Of a stretch of 28,766 bases of DNA, positions 8,756-17,081 are shown piece by piece. Under the pieces are notes generated by a model. That model saw nothing but the letters and a program-made list of their open reading frames with translations, was not told where the DNA came from and ran no database searches. The stretch comes from a virus, in the IMG/VR virus record IMGVR_UViG_3300034190_002235, positions 1 to 28,766 of that record. One strand, 5' to 3'. Position 1 is the first letter of the stretch. Each line of letters begins with the position of its first letter. The position numbers were made by a program, and so were the translations under genes.

Positions 8756-9798
8756 TGGCAGTTTTAGGAACGTTTGGACGTATTGCAATTAAACGCTCTG
8801 CCCCTCAACCTGAGGTGATGGACTTTAGCGCAATAAATAAAGCGCAAAAAATGTACACACTGACTCAAGCAGGGTATAGAAACGGCGATCTTGTAGAGAT
8901 TGCATCAACAACTAACTGGCCAAACGCATCACCATCAGATGTTGGGTTGGTTCCTGCTTATGTTGCGGACATCCCCTATGAGTGGCGCAACAACTTGGAA
9001 ATGGTTGATTACACCGAGCCATATCCAGCGGCGCTGGGGAGCACTCCATATAAAAATCAACTTTATATCAGCGTTGATCAGCTTAACCGCGTTGCGTTCT
9101 ATCGAAACAGAAGCTCAGCTTTACAAAACGTTAGGGCAGACCGCGAAAGTCTTGACGCTATTGAGGCATCAGACACGCTTGAATTTCGCCTTGTGAATGA
9201 TTGGCGCATTGAATGCGACATGACAAAATGGGTGCTAAATATTGATTCGGCTGAAATTGACACAACGGGATTAGGAGACCAGTTCTTTGACGGAGTAAAA
9301 TCTATTATCAAGGGAAGCGGCACGTTTGATTTTCTAGTTGAACGCGAAACGATCGATCCAAAAAACAGCACTATCATCAGCCTTCCTAATTATCAAAACG
9401 CTGTTCTTTGGACTGGACCGAACGATGCGACGACGCTGATCAACGGCAGTATTACCGAAGGCTCTAATTCAGGCGGCGATTATGACAATGCTTCTGTTTC
9501 GGGCGTCGAGCCTGCCCCGACGATTTATAAAAAAGCCGCTCGATCAGGGACCAGTAACTTGATGCGGCTGCTTCTCGAAACCCAGAAACAAGCCGAAGCC
9601 GATGCGGAATTTTGGTTAATCTCTGAGGAAGCTGCTAGGGATCAGCATTCAAGCATCGTGAAAGAACCCGGAGATTTATACTATCGCGCCAAAATCATAG
9701 TTACATCAAATGCGATTAGCGCGGCTGCGACTGACATCATTACTGGATCAGCATCGTTCGTCACGGTGCAGGAGATTGAGCTACTTGAAGGGATTTGA
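8755..9798 (+). CDS. Structural tail protein with C-terminal tube-like domain
   Basis: A 347-residue protein. The C-terminal half (about 180-347) has a GSGTFDFLVER segment, a helical part (LLLETQKQAEADAEFWLI), then LYYRAKIIVTSN…ITGSASFVTVQEIEL. That succession resembles tail-tube-like domains of cyanophage structural proteins as I remember them. The N-terminal half is of unknown fold. Its start overlaps the previous stop, and the next gene begins 43 bases downstream. It is very likely a virion protein; the specific function is not known. Confidence 0.5.
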   Translation: MAVLGTFGRIAIKRSAPQPEVMDFSAINKAQKMYTLTQAGYRNGDLVEIASTTNWPNASPSDVGLVPAYVADIPYEWRNNLEMVDYTEPYPAALGSTPYKNQLYISVDQLNRVAFYRNRSSALQNVRADRESLDAIEASDTLEFRLVNDWRIECDMTKWVLNIDSAEIDTTGLGDQFFDGVKSIIKGSGTFDFLVERETIDPKNSTIISLPNYQNAVLWTGPNDATTLINGSITEGSNSGGDYDNASVSGVEPAPTIYKKAARSGTSNLMRLLLETQKQAEADAEFWLISEEAARDQHSSIVKEPGDLYYRAKIIVTSNAISAAATDIITGSASFVTVQEIELLEGI

Positions 9799-9841
9799 TA
9801 ACTAGAATGAAGACATCTGACAGGCAGGACCGGGGCCTAGA

Positions 9842-12505
9842 ATGACCAACATCATTAACGACTATTCGATCACACCTGGCGACATCCCGTTAGCGTCCGA
9901 GATCGACTTAGGTTCAATCGCGATTCAGGCTGCTGACGGCCATATCTACCTGAAGCGCACTGACGGCTCTGTAGTCCGGGTCACCATGTTGCCAGGTGGC
10001 AGCGCTCAGCAAGTTCTGTACAAAACCGGATCGGGGGACTATGCGCTGGGCTGGGGCACGATCAGCAGCACGGTACTTGGGAGCACCCTATGGGCTGAAG
10101 TAGTTGCGGAGGTTCAGCGTGTTTTTGATCTGGTCGAAGGCACCGCATCTGTTTTACTGTCAGCACCGGCAACGCTCCCCGCTGGGAGCACTGGCCCGCT
10201 TACTGTTAGCGTTGCTGATTCGTCATACTTGACGGCTGGAACCAGCATCAAGGGCTTGCTTGGCACCGTCTACGGGGTGCTCGCGCGCGCTGCTGACGGC
10301 AGCTACAGCTTTACCTCAGAGCAAAGCTACACGGGCAGTCTTACCTTGGGGGCAGGGACACGCTTTGCGGCGGCGCATACAGGGGCAGTGCTGCCCAATC
10401 AAATCAATCCGCTGCTTATTGGCGAATCATTACAGTCGTACTCTCCGATATATGTTGAAAAGTATTATTACGCATTAACAGACGCGAATGGTTCTATTGC
10501 GTTTGCCATCTTGCCAGATGGATCTTTTTATGCACCTAAGTACACTGGCGACTTCACTGGCAACTTAACAGGCACAACTCAGGCAGAGCACATCAACGCT
10601 CTGTCTATCACTACGCAAGCACTCACCGCCCCTGGCGGTAGCATCGATCTTGATTCGCTCAACACTCAAAATCTAGAGATTGGCTCTATTTACCAGGCCA
10701 AGGAGCAAAATATCTTTTTAGACCGATACGCATCGGCCACCGTCGATGGGCAAGGACGGCTTGTTGAAGCAATCCTGCCAGATGGCACTTGCTACACGGT
10801 AAAAGCAAAAGTTAACCAATTAAGTGCTGACACTATAACAAGCCCAACTTTAGACGCCAGTTATGACGTTTCAGCACATGGATCCTTTGGGGTTGTAACT
10901 GCTGAAGGCGGCCCAAGTGCATCACAGCTTTATCACTACAGAAACGGCATCAGGACTGCATTGACCAGCGGAGACATTGCCTTAAATCCTGTTGTGACAA
11001 GCGAAAGCCCGCAACGAGTCCTGTTTGTGCAGTCTGGTGAGCGAAAAGTAATCGATCCTTTAACGCAAGAAACTTATCCATTTACCTCAAGCAGAGATGT
11101 GCATTTATGGTCTGATAGTATGCTGCAAAATGTTGAGCACGGTTCTGGGAGGCTTGCGGCAGGATTCAACTCTGCTGGAGTTTCAATGGCAAATAGGGCC
11201 ATCCGAGATTTCAGCATAGGCACTCAATCCTCATTGCAGGTTGCGCTAAGAATGGATGCCATACCCTTAACAGCCACAGTTAGCGGCGGCCAAATCCCTT
11301 CAAGCGGCTCTGTTGAAATACTTGACGCTAAGACGCCAATTATGAGCGCAGTGTTTGCAGAAGATCCAGCTTACACGTCTCCGTATGGTGAAAATCCACT
11401 AGAAACAGGGGGCTGGATTTCCACTTTTTCCGACAGTAACCAAGTCAGAAATTATGTTGAAATACAAGGGGTAAAAGGCTCTCTAATTAAAACAAACTCC
11501 AGGTATTATTTTGAGCGCTTTACCGCTGGCAACGCAGTCGCGGTTCCGAATTCCGCGACCATTAGATTTGTTGGCGCAGACGCAGCAGGAAGCGCGGACG
11601 AGGTTGCGCTTCAAGACAACGCTCAAGCAACGTGGATTCTATGGCCCAATGGCCCACATACAGGCCAGGTAGAAAAAAGAGTTGAAATAGAACTTCAGGT
11701 GATTAACTCGATTCTCTCAAGGGCTCGCACAGTAGATAAAAAAATTCTACTTCTCTATCGCTTTGAAATTTATCCAGCCTATACTGGATCGACTTTTGTG
11801 CAAATAAGAGATCTTTTGCACTCAATGTACAAGGAAAATTTTCCAGAAATTTACTATGATTTTTCGCCTGACTTTTTCGCTGGGCTCCCGGCTTACGGCG
11901 TGCCAGACTACAAAACATGGCTGCTAACAAACCATCCCACTCTTTACGCTGATCCAGCAAAAGGGTGGAATGCTGAGCTGGCAACGCACCCTACCGGGCC
12001 GGTCAATACTCCAACCGAAACAGCCGCTGTAGCCTCCGTCAGCCTGTCGGCTAATGGGGGATCCGGCGTGACGACTCAGACATCGGTAGACACGGTGACG
12101 GTCAACCCATCGACACTTTGGTATGAGCAGGGCTACTACAAAAAAGGCTTAAGAGTTGGAGTCGAAGCAAGCAATGGAGTAGCCACGTCTCTATGGGTCA
12201 GAGAAGGCGGGCGTGGCTACGCATCCGGCGATACCTTTACAATTCCTGCGGGAACGATCGGTAATACTCAGGACATTACTGGGACAGTCAGTGCCGTCCA
12301 AAGTGAAACGCTTGGTACAGTTCGCAATTTAGACGGAACCGTAGACGTGGCAAATAGCTTTAGCCAGTGGGACTGGGCAAACGGGTACATTCCCCGCTGC
12401 AGTCGAATTGATGACGTTCATCCAGGCGCATTCAACGGAGGCAGCTCGGCGGAGTATCTTTCGCTATTGTTGGGTTACTACTTCAAAACACGAGGCTGGG
12501 AATGA
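9842..12505 (+). CDS. Tail fibre protein with probable SGNH-type esterase domain
   Basis: An 887-residue fibre. The N-terminal ~200 residues are a beta-rich shaft. Two related units follow near 208-230 and 295-318, each with AILPDG. From about 415 the layout matches an SGNH/GDSL hydrolase: HLWSDSML (candidate Ser426), LWPNGPH (candidate Asn603) and IDDVHPGAFNGG near the end (candidate Asp857 with His860). Between blocks III and V lies an inserted beta domain (about 728-830) with the GGRGYASGDTFTI pattern. Such domains in phage fibres usually de-acylate host surface polysaccharide; substrate and activity are inferred. The last bases overlap the next start (ATGA). Confidence 0.65.
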   Translation: MTNIINDYSITPGDIPLASEIDLGSIAIQAADGHIYLKRTDGSVVRVTMLPGGSAQQVLYKTGSGDYALGWGTISSTVLGSTLWAEVVAEVQRVFDLVEGTASVLLSAPATLPAGSTGPLTVSVADSSYLTAGTSIKGLLGTVYGVLARAADGSYSFTSEQSYTGSLTLGAGTRFAAAHTGAVLPNQINPLLIGESLQSYSPIYVEKYYYALTDANGSIAFAILPDGSFYAPKYTGDFTGNLTGTTQAEHINALSITTQALTAPGGSIDLDSLNTQNLEIGSIYQAKEQNIFLDRYASATVDGQGRLVEAILPDGTCYTVKAKVNQLSADTITSPTLDASYDVSAHGSFGVVTAEGGPSASQLYHYRNGIRTALTSGDIALNPVVTSESPQRVLFVQSGERKVIDPLTQETYPFTSSRDVHLWSDSMLQNVEHGSGRLAAGFNSAGVSMANRAIRDFSIGTQSSLQVALRMDAIPLTATVSGGQIPSSGSVEILDAKTPIMSAVFAEDPAYTSPYGENPLETGGWISTFSDSNQVRNYVEIQGVKGSLIKTNSRYYFERFTAGNAVAVPNSATIRFVGADAAGSADEVALQDNAQATWILWPNGPHTGQVEKRVEIELQVINSILSRARTVDKKILLLYRFEIYPAYTGSTFVQIRDLLHSMYKENFPEIYYDFSPDFFAGLPAYGVPDYKTWLLTNHPTLYADPAKGWNAELATHPTGPVNTPTETAAVASVSLSANGGSGVTTQTSVDTVTVNPSTLWYEQGYYKKGLRVGVEASNGVATSLWVREGGRGYASGDTFTIPAGTIGNTQDITGTVSAVQSETLGTVRNLDGTVDVANSFSQWDWANGYIPRCSRIDDVHPGAFNGGSSAEYLSLLLGYYFKTRGWE

Positions 12506-13539
12506 CGCTAGTTGTCAAGGTTTCCGAGGGGTTCACTGATCCAACGCTTCCCGTGCTCGTAGCCGACGACGCCTTGGCAAGCGCCAACGGTGGCGGAAGG
12601 TTTTTGCTGGACTTTAAAAACAGAGGCTCTTGGTCGTCCCAAGGAACAGCTATCACAAAAAGTGATCCGCTGTACTCTTTAACTGGTGCAGGCGCCACTG
12701 GAGTCGATTCGGGAACTTTTGAAACTTATGCGGCAACTTTTACTCAGGCAGGCAAAGATGCCGGTGGTGTTGATGGTATTTACCAAAATGCTGCTGTTTT
12801 CACTCCTGGGATGACGTACGACCCAGCGACTGGCGTTGCTGGGTTTTCTGACGTAACAGGCGTAGCTCCTTTTGATAGCTCTACTTTAAGCTATCGTGAT
12901 GTCATCGCAGGCAGATTTATTGAGCAAGAAAACGGACCTTACATTTTTGATGACCTTAGCGCCAACTATGCAATTTCGCTATGGGTCAAATGGGATTCAC
13001 TTAGCACGACTAGCGGGCACTTTTTCTGCAACAAGATTGATGGCAGCAACTCAAGGACCGGTGTGACTTTACTAAAGAGCGGCCTAAACGTTGGAATTCA
13101 GCACCGCTCCTACCCGGGCTTTCCTATTAACGCGACAACAACGCAAAGTGCCAACGAAATCAACTCGACCCTTATTACTCCCAATGCGACAGAGCTGCAA
13201 TCGCGCAATGGTATTTTACGAATTGGCTATGCTTGGAAAAAACAAGGCGCTGGCTGGCTAAGGCAAACCGCTCTTAATCAAGTAGTTAATAGCGAGCAAG
13301 CGCTTGTCGGATTTGATACTGCAGGAATTGACTGTGGCCAATCCACTCACGACGGGCCAAGGAACAGCCGATGGCTTTATGCATTGGGGCTTGGAACTAA
13401 CAACGACAACAACTTTTTCGGCTTTGCTCATACAAACGGAATTTGCAGGCTGTATATAGAAAACACAACGATTTCCGGTCGAAGTGCCCAAGAGGTTTGG
13501 GATGCTGATTGGGCTGTGGCAAATGATAGGTTCGGCTGA
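12502..13539 (+). CDS. Putative tail fibre / concanavalin-like jelly-roll protein
   Basis: A 345-residue protein overlapping the preceding fibre gene by four bases. The middle part (YAISLWVKWDSL, then GVTLLKSGLNVGIQHR) reads like the core strands of a LamG/concanavalin-type jelly roll. The end (SAQEVWDADWAVANDRFG) looks like a folded C-terminal cap. It probably works with the SGNH fibre in binding surface sugars. It is not certain whether it is a separate fibre, a fibre tip or a chaperone; the fold call is by pattern only. Confidence 0.5.
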   Translation: MTLVVKVSEGFTDPTLPVLVADDALASANGGGRFLLDFKNRGSWSSQGTAITKSDPLYSLTGAGATGVDSGTFETYAATFTQAGKDAGGVDGIYQNAAVFTPGMTYDPATGVAGFSDVTGVAPFDSSTLSYRDVIAGRFIEQENGPYIFDDLSANYAISLWVKWDSLSTTSGHFFCNKIDGSNSRTGVTLLKSGLNVGIQHRSYPGFPINATTTQSANEINSTLITPNATELQSRNGILRIGYAWKKQGAGWLRQTALNQVVNSEQALVGFDTAGIDCGQSTHDGPRNSRWLYALGLGTNNDNNFFGFAHTNGICRLYIENTTISGRSAQEVWDADWAVANDRFG

Positions 13540-13570
13540 TGCACCGCCTTCAGCCTAGTGAACAACAGCT

Positions 13571-13637
13571 GGCCACCCTAGGGCCACCCTGGGCGTGCGC
13601 GGGACGCACATTTATCCGCCTCGCGCTTGACGCGGGG
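13571..13637 (+). other. Structured intergenic stretch: tandem 9-mer and two hairpins
   Basis: Between the last fibre gene and the lysis genes there are two direct copies of GGCCACCCT (13571-13579, 13582-13590). A stem GTGCG/CGCAC follows (13595-13599 with 13605-13609), then a stem CCTCGCG/CGCGGGG (13619-13625 with 13631-13637, one G-T pair). Neither hairpin is followed by a T-run, so they are not classical terminators. They may be an RNA processing or stability element. Confidence 0.4.
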
Positions 13638-13656
13638 ACTAATTCCCGAATAACAG

Positions 13657-13785
13657 ATGGACCGTCGCACCTATTCAAATTGGGTCACGATTAAAGATGT
13701 GCTTGAAAAGGCTAAGAAGACCGATTCGTTTTTTTACCGCAGGGCGTGCGCCATTGTGGACGGCAAGCCGGATCCGCTAAAGTAA
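13657..13785 (+). CDS. Small hypothetical protein, 42 residues
   Basis: A short ORF starting ATG GAC CGT CGC with an in-frame TAA just upstream and ending at TAA 13783-13785. The peptide is basic and contains TIKDVLEKAKKTDSFFYRRA and a final VDGKPDPLK. It lies directly before the holin-like gene in the lysis region. The codon pattern looks coding and the 3' end abuts the next gene's SD (AGGAAGG). Function unknown. Confidence 0.5.
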   Translation: MDRRTYSNWVTIKDVLEKAKKTDSFFYRRACAIVDGKPDPLK

Positions 13786-13807
13786 TGAGGAAGGAAGCGC
13801 GTCAGCC

Positions 13808-14101
13808 GTGGTTGAAATCTTTGCCCCGCTGGCGGCAGCGTTTTTAGCGATTGTTGGGGATCGGGCTTTGAGCAGGCAGAACCGAGAACTGGCTAACACT
13901 CAACGCTCTCGCGACGAATTGAAAGAGACGATGATTGCGCTTGCCAAACTCACTGGGGCGGTGGAGCAAATTGGCAGCGCGTTGCAAGAGCTTCATTTGG
14001 ACATGAAAGCCGATCGATCTGCTATCTATGAACTGCTGACTGAACAAGGCAACCGCATTACAGCCCTAGAAGCCAAGGGGACTGGACTAAGACCAGAATA
14101 G
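13808..14101 (+). CDS. Small membrane protein with coiled coil (holin candidate)
   Basis: A 97-residue protein starting at GTG 13808, with AGGAAGG about 12 bases upstream. Residues 4-17 are a single hydrophobic segment (IFAPLAAAFLAIVG). The rest is a charged helix likely to form a coiled coil (residues ~20-90). This shape (one N-terminal membrane segment, long cytoplasmic or periplasmic coil) occurs in small lysis-cassette proteins such as class III holins and XhlA-type proteins. It sits about 230 bases upstream of the endolysin. A holin role is inference. Confidence 0.5.
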   Translation: MVEIFAPLAAAFLAIVGDRALSRQNRELANTQRSRDELKETMIALAKLTGAVEQIGSALQELHLDMKADRSAIYELLTEQGNRITALEAKGTGLRPE

Positions 14102-14158
14102 AGCCTGGTTCAATGAACGTTGAAAAGAAGTAGACTGCTTTCAGTTGCTTTTGTCGAA

Positions 14159-14320
14159 ATGGATACGCAGTCTGTAGGCCCCTGCGTTGGAGACACGCTT
14201 GCGATCATTGGCGGCGTTCTTTGGGTTTCAAGTGAACTCATTGGGATGTCTAGGCTTAAGAGCAACGGAAATATCCAGTTGGCACTAGAGATTTTGATGA
14301 AAGCATTTCCTAAGAACTAA
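14159..14320 (+). CDS. Small single-span membrane protein (lysis region)
   Basis: A 53-residue protein from ATG 14159. An upstream TTG at 14120 would add 13 residues; neither start has a good SD. Residues ~10-30 form one membrane helix (GDTLAIIGGVLWVSSELIGM), followed by a short polar tail. It lies eight bases before the endolysin gene, so it is a second holin or holin-partner candidate. No known motif was seen. Confidence 0.45.
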   Translation: MDTQSVGPCVGDTLAIIGGVLWVSSELIGMSRLKSNGNIQLALEILMKAFPKN

Positions 14321-14327
14321 TTGCTGT

Positions 14328-15536
14328 ATGGCGAACAGTAAACCGATCACGCTTGAGCAGCTTTTCAGGTTCTACAAAGGATTGCCGCATCAAATGGCGG
14401 CAATACAGATGCTGGAGGAAGACATCAAAGAAAACGGCTATGTCGTTGCCATGCGTCGAGACCGACCGTGGTTTGCGGTGTGGAGTCAGTCTGGGAAGCA
14501 GCGCGACTATCAAGCTGGGGTCGAGCTTATTAAGAAGTTTGAAGGATTTCACCATGACGCTTATCTCTGTCCGGCCGGGGTGTGGACGATTGGTTGGGGT
14601 AATACGGCAAAGGCTGACGGTTCACCCGTGATCCCTGGCGATCGGATTAGCCAAGAAGAAGGCGATGCACTGCTACAAAAAACAATTGATGGCATCGTCC
14701 TAAAGCTGGCTGGGTCCATTCCTTACTGGTCAGCCATGAAAGAGCATCAGCAATCGGCGCTGATCTCGTTTGCATATAATCTGGGAAGCTATTTCTATGG
14801 GCAAGAAAGCTTTGAAACGATCAGCCGCTGCCTGCGCGAGCGGACTTACAAGAGCGTTCCGGCGGCATTGCTGCTTTATTGCAATCCGGGCAGCAGCTTT
14901 GAAGCTGGTCTGACTCGCAGGCGGAAAGCAGAGGGCCAGCTATGGGCCGGTGAACAGGCTGCAGAAGAGAAACCACGCGAGACAGTAAAGCTAAGGCCCG
15001 GTGAAAACATCCTCGATGTGCCTTACGAGTACCAACTCGACAACGCCTCCGGCACCGGCTACCGCGAGTGCTTCAGCAGCACCTGCGCCATGATCGCTCG
15101 TTACCACGGCAAGATCGATTCTGACGATGAGTACAACATCATTCGTGCTCGGTTTGGCGACACCACCGTCCCGCACACTCACATCAAGGCGTTGCGCTTT
15201 TTAGGGCTTGACGCACGATTCCGAACTGACTGCTCCAGCACCACAATCAAGACCGAGATCGATGCTGGCCGCCCTCTTGGCGTTGGCTGGTTGCATCAAG
15301 GATTGATCCAGATGCCTGCTGGCGGTGGCCATTGGACATGCGTGGTTGGCTACACCGAAGAAGCCATCGTGCATAACGATCCGAATGGCGAAGCAGACAT
15401 GATCAATGGTGGCTACGTCAGCAACGCTGCTACAACCGGTCGTGGCGTGCATTACAGCCGCAAGAATTGGCTGCGACGGTGGGAAGCTGATGGCGCAAAT
15501 ACAGGCTGGGCTATTCTTGTAAGACCTGAATTTTGA
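14328..15536 (+). CDS. Two-domain endolysin: GH24 muramidase plus C39-like peptidase
   Basis: A 402-residue lysin. Residues 1-60 are a small helical N-terminal part. Residues ~62-205 are a T4/P21-type lysozyme (GH24) with the catalytic triad in the pattern E-x8-C-x5-T: Glu72, Cys81, Thr87. The Cys in place of Asp is a known variant in phage lysins. Residues ~228-400 look like a C39-like papain-fold peptidase: DVPYEYQLDNASG…YRECFSSTCAM with candidate Cys248, GGGHWTCVVGY with His335 and VHNDPNG with Asp351. It would therefore cut glycan and probably peptide bonds. There is no signal peptide, so a holin is needed for export. Confidence 0.85.
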   Translation: MANSKPITLEQLFRFYKGLPHQMAAIQMLEEDIKENGYVVAMRRDRPWFAVWSQSGKQRDYQAGVELIKKFEGFHHDAYLCPAGVWTIGWGNTAKADGSPVIPGDRISQEEGDALLQKTIDGIVLKLAGSIPYWSAMKEHQQSALISFAYNLGSYFYGQESFETISRCLRERTYKSVPAALLLYCNPGSSFEAGLTRRRKAEGQLWAGEQAAEEKPRETVKLRPGENILDVPYEYQLDNASGTGYRECFSSTCAMIARYHGKIDSDDEYNIIRARFGDTTVPHTHIKALRFLGLDARFRTDCSSTTIKTEIDAGRPLGVGWLHQGLIQMPAGGGHWTCVVGYTEEAIVHNDPNGEADMINGGYVSNAATTGRGVHYSRKNWLRRWEADGANTGWAILVRPEF

Positions 15537-15646
15537 AGTGTGATCTGGCCTGACTGGAAGATTGGAGCAGCCTGTGCAGCATCAAGGGGTTTCATACATT
15601 TGGGGCGCAGAGAAGGCGGGCCAAGAGTACGCTGGGATTACTGAAA

Positions 15647-16165
15647 ATGACTGTGCTTTGCGACTGGGAAATTAAATCGCTTTGCGACGGCGGAGCAATG
15701 GAAGACTGGTCCGAAGATCTAATCAACCCGGCCTCGCTTGATGTGAGACTGGGCAGTGGGCTGATGATTGAAGTCGCTGGGCAAAAAGACCTGCTCCATG
15801 TTGACATCTCGAACAGAACTGAAAAGAACCCTTATCGATTAACCCCTGGAGAGTTCTGTCTTGCTGAGACACATGAAACGTTTAAAAAAATACCTGATCA
15901 CATTTGTGCTCAGTTTGCATTGAAGTCAAGTAGGGCTAGGGAGGGATACGAAAATTTGCTTGCTGGTTGGATAGATCCAGGCTTTTGTAACAGCAAACTA
16001 ACTCTTGAGCTTACAAACGTAAGGCGTCATTGCGATCTACCGTTATACCCTGGCCTAAAAATAGGCCAAATTGTATTTATGAGAATGAGTGAAATTCCCC
16101 TTGATAGTTACTCAAAAACTGGTCGCTATAACGGTGACGTAACGGTTCAAGGCAGTAAAGGATAA
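15647..16165 (+). CDS. dcd: dCTP deaminase
   Basis: A 172-residue member of the dCTP deaminase/dUTPase family, converting dCTP to dUTP (and ammonia). Family motifs are in order: INPASLDVRLG (27-36), KSSRAREG (93-100, with Ser94 and Arg98 corresponding to E. coli Ser111 and Arg115), AGWIDPGF (106-113) and TLELTN with Glu121 (E. coli Glu138). Retention of this Glu suggests deaminase rather than pure dUTPase; a bifunctional enzyme cannot be excluded by eye. The start at ATG 15647 aligns with the usual N-terminus. It feeds thymidylate synthesis together with the ThyX encoded on the other strand. Confidence 0.85.
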   Translation: MTVLCDWEIKSLCDGGAMEDWSEDLINPASLDVRLGSGLMIEVAGQKDLLHVDISNRTEKNPYRLTPGEFCLAETHETFKKIPDHICAQFALKSSRAREGYENLLAGWIDPGFCNSKLTLELTNVRRHCDLPLYPGLKIGQIVFMRMSEIPLDSYSKTGRYNGDVTVQGSKG

Positions 16166-16209
16166 AGCAAGGTAGCTGGCTAGCATTAAAAAGCCTGATA
16201 ACGGCATGA

Positions 16210-16842
16210 GTGACAGCTGATTTTAGGCAATGCAGGAGGAGCAGTCTGTGCAGAGAATATCTGCCAACAGATCAAATGACGCATGGCAAAAGCGGCTGGG
16301 TCTGCGATCCACGGAAATGCCCAAAGCGAGTGCCAGAAAATAGCATTTCTTATCAAGTAGAAAAACGTTATTTAACCACCGCAACAATTATGTTTTTAAC
16401 TTCAGCCAAAGAAGACCAAAGCCCTGAAGAGTTTAGTGAAATATTTGCTTCAAGACTGGAGGAGCTAACAGAAGAAATAATTAGCTTTGAGATGGAAGTG
16501 TTGCCTCTAAACGGAGGCTTTATTGGACATGAAATCATAGGGTCCGAGCTTGTACCAAAGAAAACAAGCAAGCACAGGTTCAGGCGTCAAATACTTGATG
16601 AATGGGACAATAGATGTGCTTACTGCGGCCAACCCGGAGACACCTTGGACCACATCCTTGCTAGGTCAAAAGGAGGCAGCATGAGCGTTGTAAACAATCT
16701 CGTATGCTGCTGCAAGTTTTGCAATGGATCGAAGTCCGACCGGCCAATGCTTGAATGGTTCCGAGATCAACCATTCTGGAGCCAAGGACGAGAAGACTGC
16801 ATCAAATACTGGATGGAGCACGGAACCCTAGACGAAACCTAA
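16210..16842 (+). CDS. HNH endonuclease with extra N-terminal cysteine cluster
   Basis: A 210-residue protein from GTG 16210 (the overlapping ATG at 16206 runs into a stop at once). The C-terminal part (about 120-185) is a zinc-bound HNH nuclease: CAYCG (Cys136, Cys139), LDHILARSKGGS (Asp147, His148), VNNLV, and CKFCNGSKSDR (Cys168, Cys171). The N-terminal 40 residues contain four more cysteines (8, 14, 32, 37), in a C…C…GWVC…C layout like a small zinc finger. It could be a homing-type or DNA-packaging-associated nuclease; its place next to dcd and away from the terminase favours a free-standing endonuclease. Its stop overlaps the convergent minus-strand stop. Confidence 0.8.
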   Translation: MTADFRQCRRSSLCREYLPTDQMTHGKSGWVCDPRKCPKRVPENSISYQVEKRYLTTATIMFLTSAKEDQSPEEFSEIFASRLEELTEEIISFEMEVLPLNGGFIGHEIIGSELVPKKTSKHRFRRQILDEWDNRCAYCGQPGDTLDHILARSKGGSMSVVNNLVCCCKFCNGSKSDRPMLEWFRDQPFWSQGREDCIKYWMEHGTLDET

Positions 16843-17081
16843 GGGCTCATCATGTGATACAAATAAGTCTTTGCACGCCAAAAATCATCTGAATATCTGC
16901 AAATAGCTCCACCAGGACTGCAAGCCCTGTAGTAAACGCCTTGGGTGTCGTCATTCAATATCTCAATGTAAAAACCATTGCCGAAATCTATCGCCCAGCC
17001 AGGGACATCAGTCGTTGATCCAAAAGGCCGAGCATTGGCTGGCAAATCTTCCGCCACTTGATTTCCCCTCGGCAAAACCAA
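16839..17081 (-). CDS. Hypothetical protein, 80 residues
   Basis: The last gene of the minus-strand block, with stop TAG overlapping the convergent HNH stop. Its ATG at 17081 lies 74 bases inside the upstream gene and there is no later ATG before the hydrophobic middle (PGWAIDFGNGFYIEIL). The true start may be a downstream GTG or TTG. The C-terminal part contains YYRACSPGGAICRYSDDFW. No family recognised. Confidence 0.5.
   Translation of the reverse strand: MVLPRGNQVAEDLPANARPFGSTTDVPGWAIDFGNGFYIEILNDDTQGVYYRACSPGGAICRYSDDFWRAKTYLYHMMSP

Noticed and set aside
15573-15675. GTG-started ~34-residue ORF before dcd
   Set aside because: It overlaps the dcd start out of frame, without SD or recognisable content; I cannot support it.
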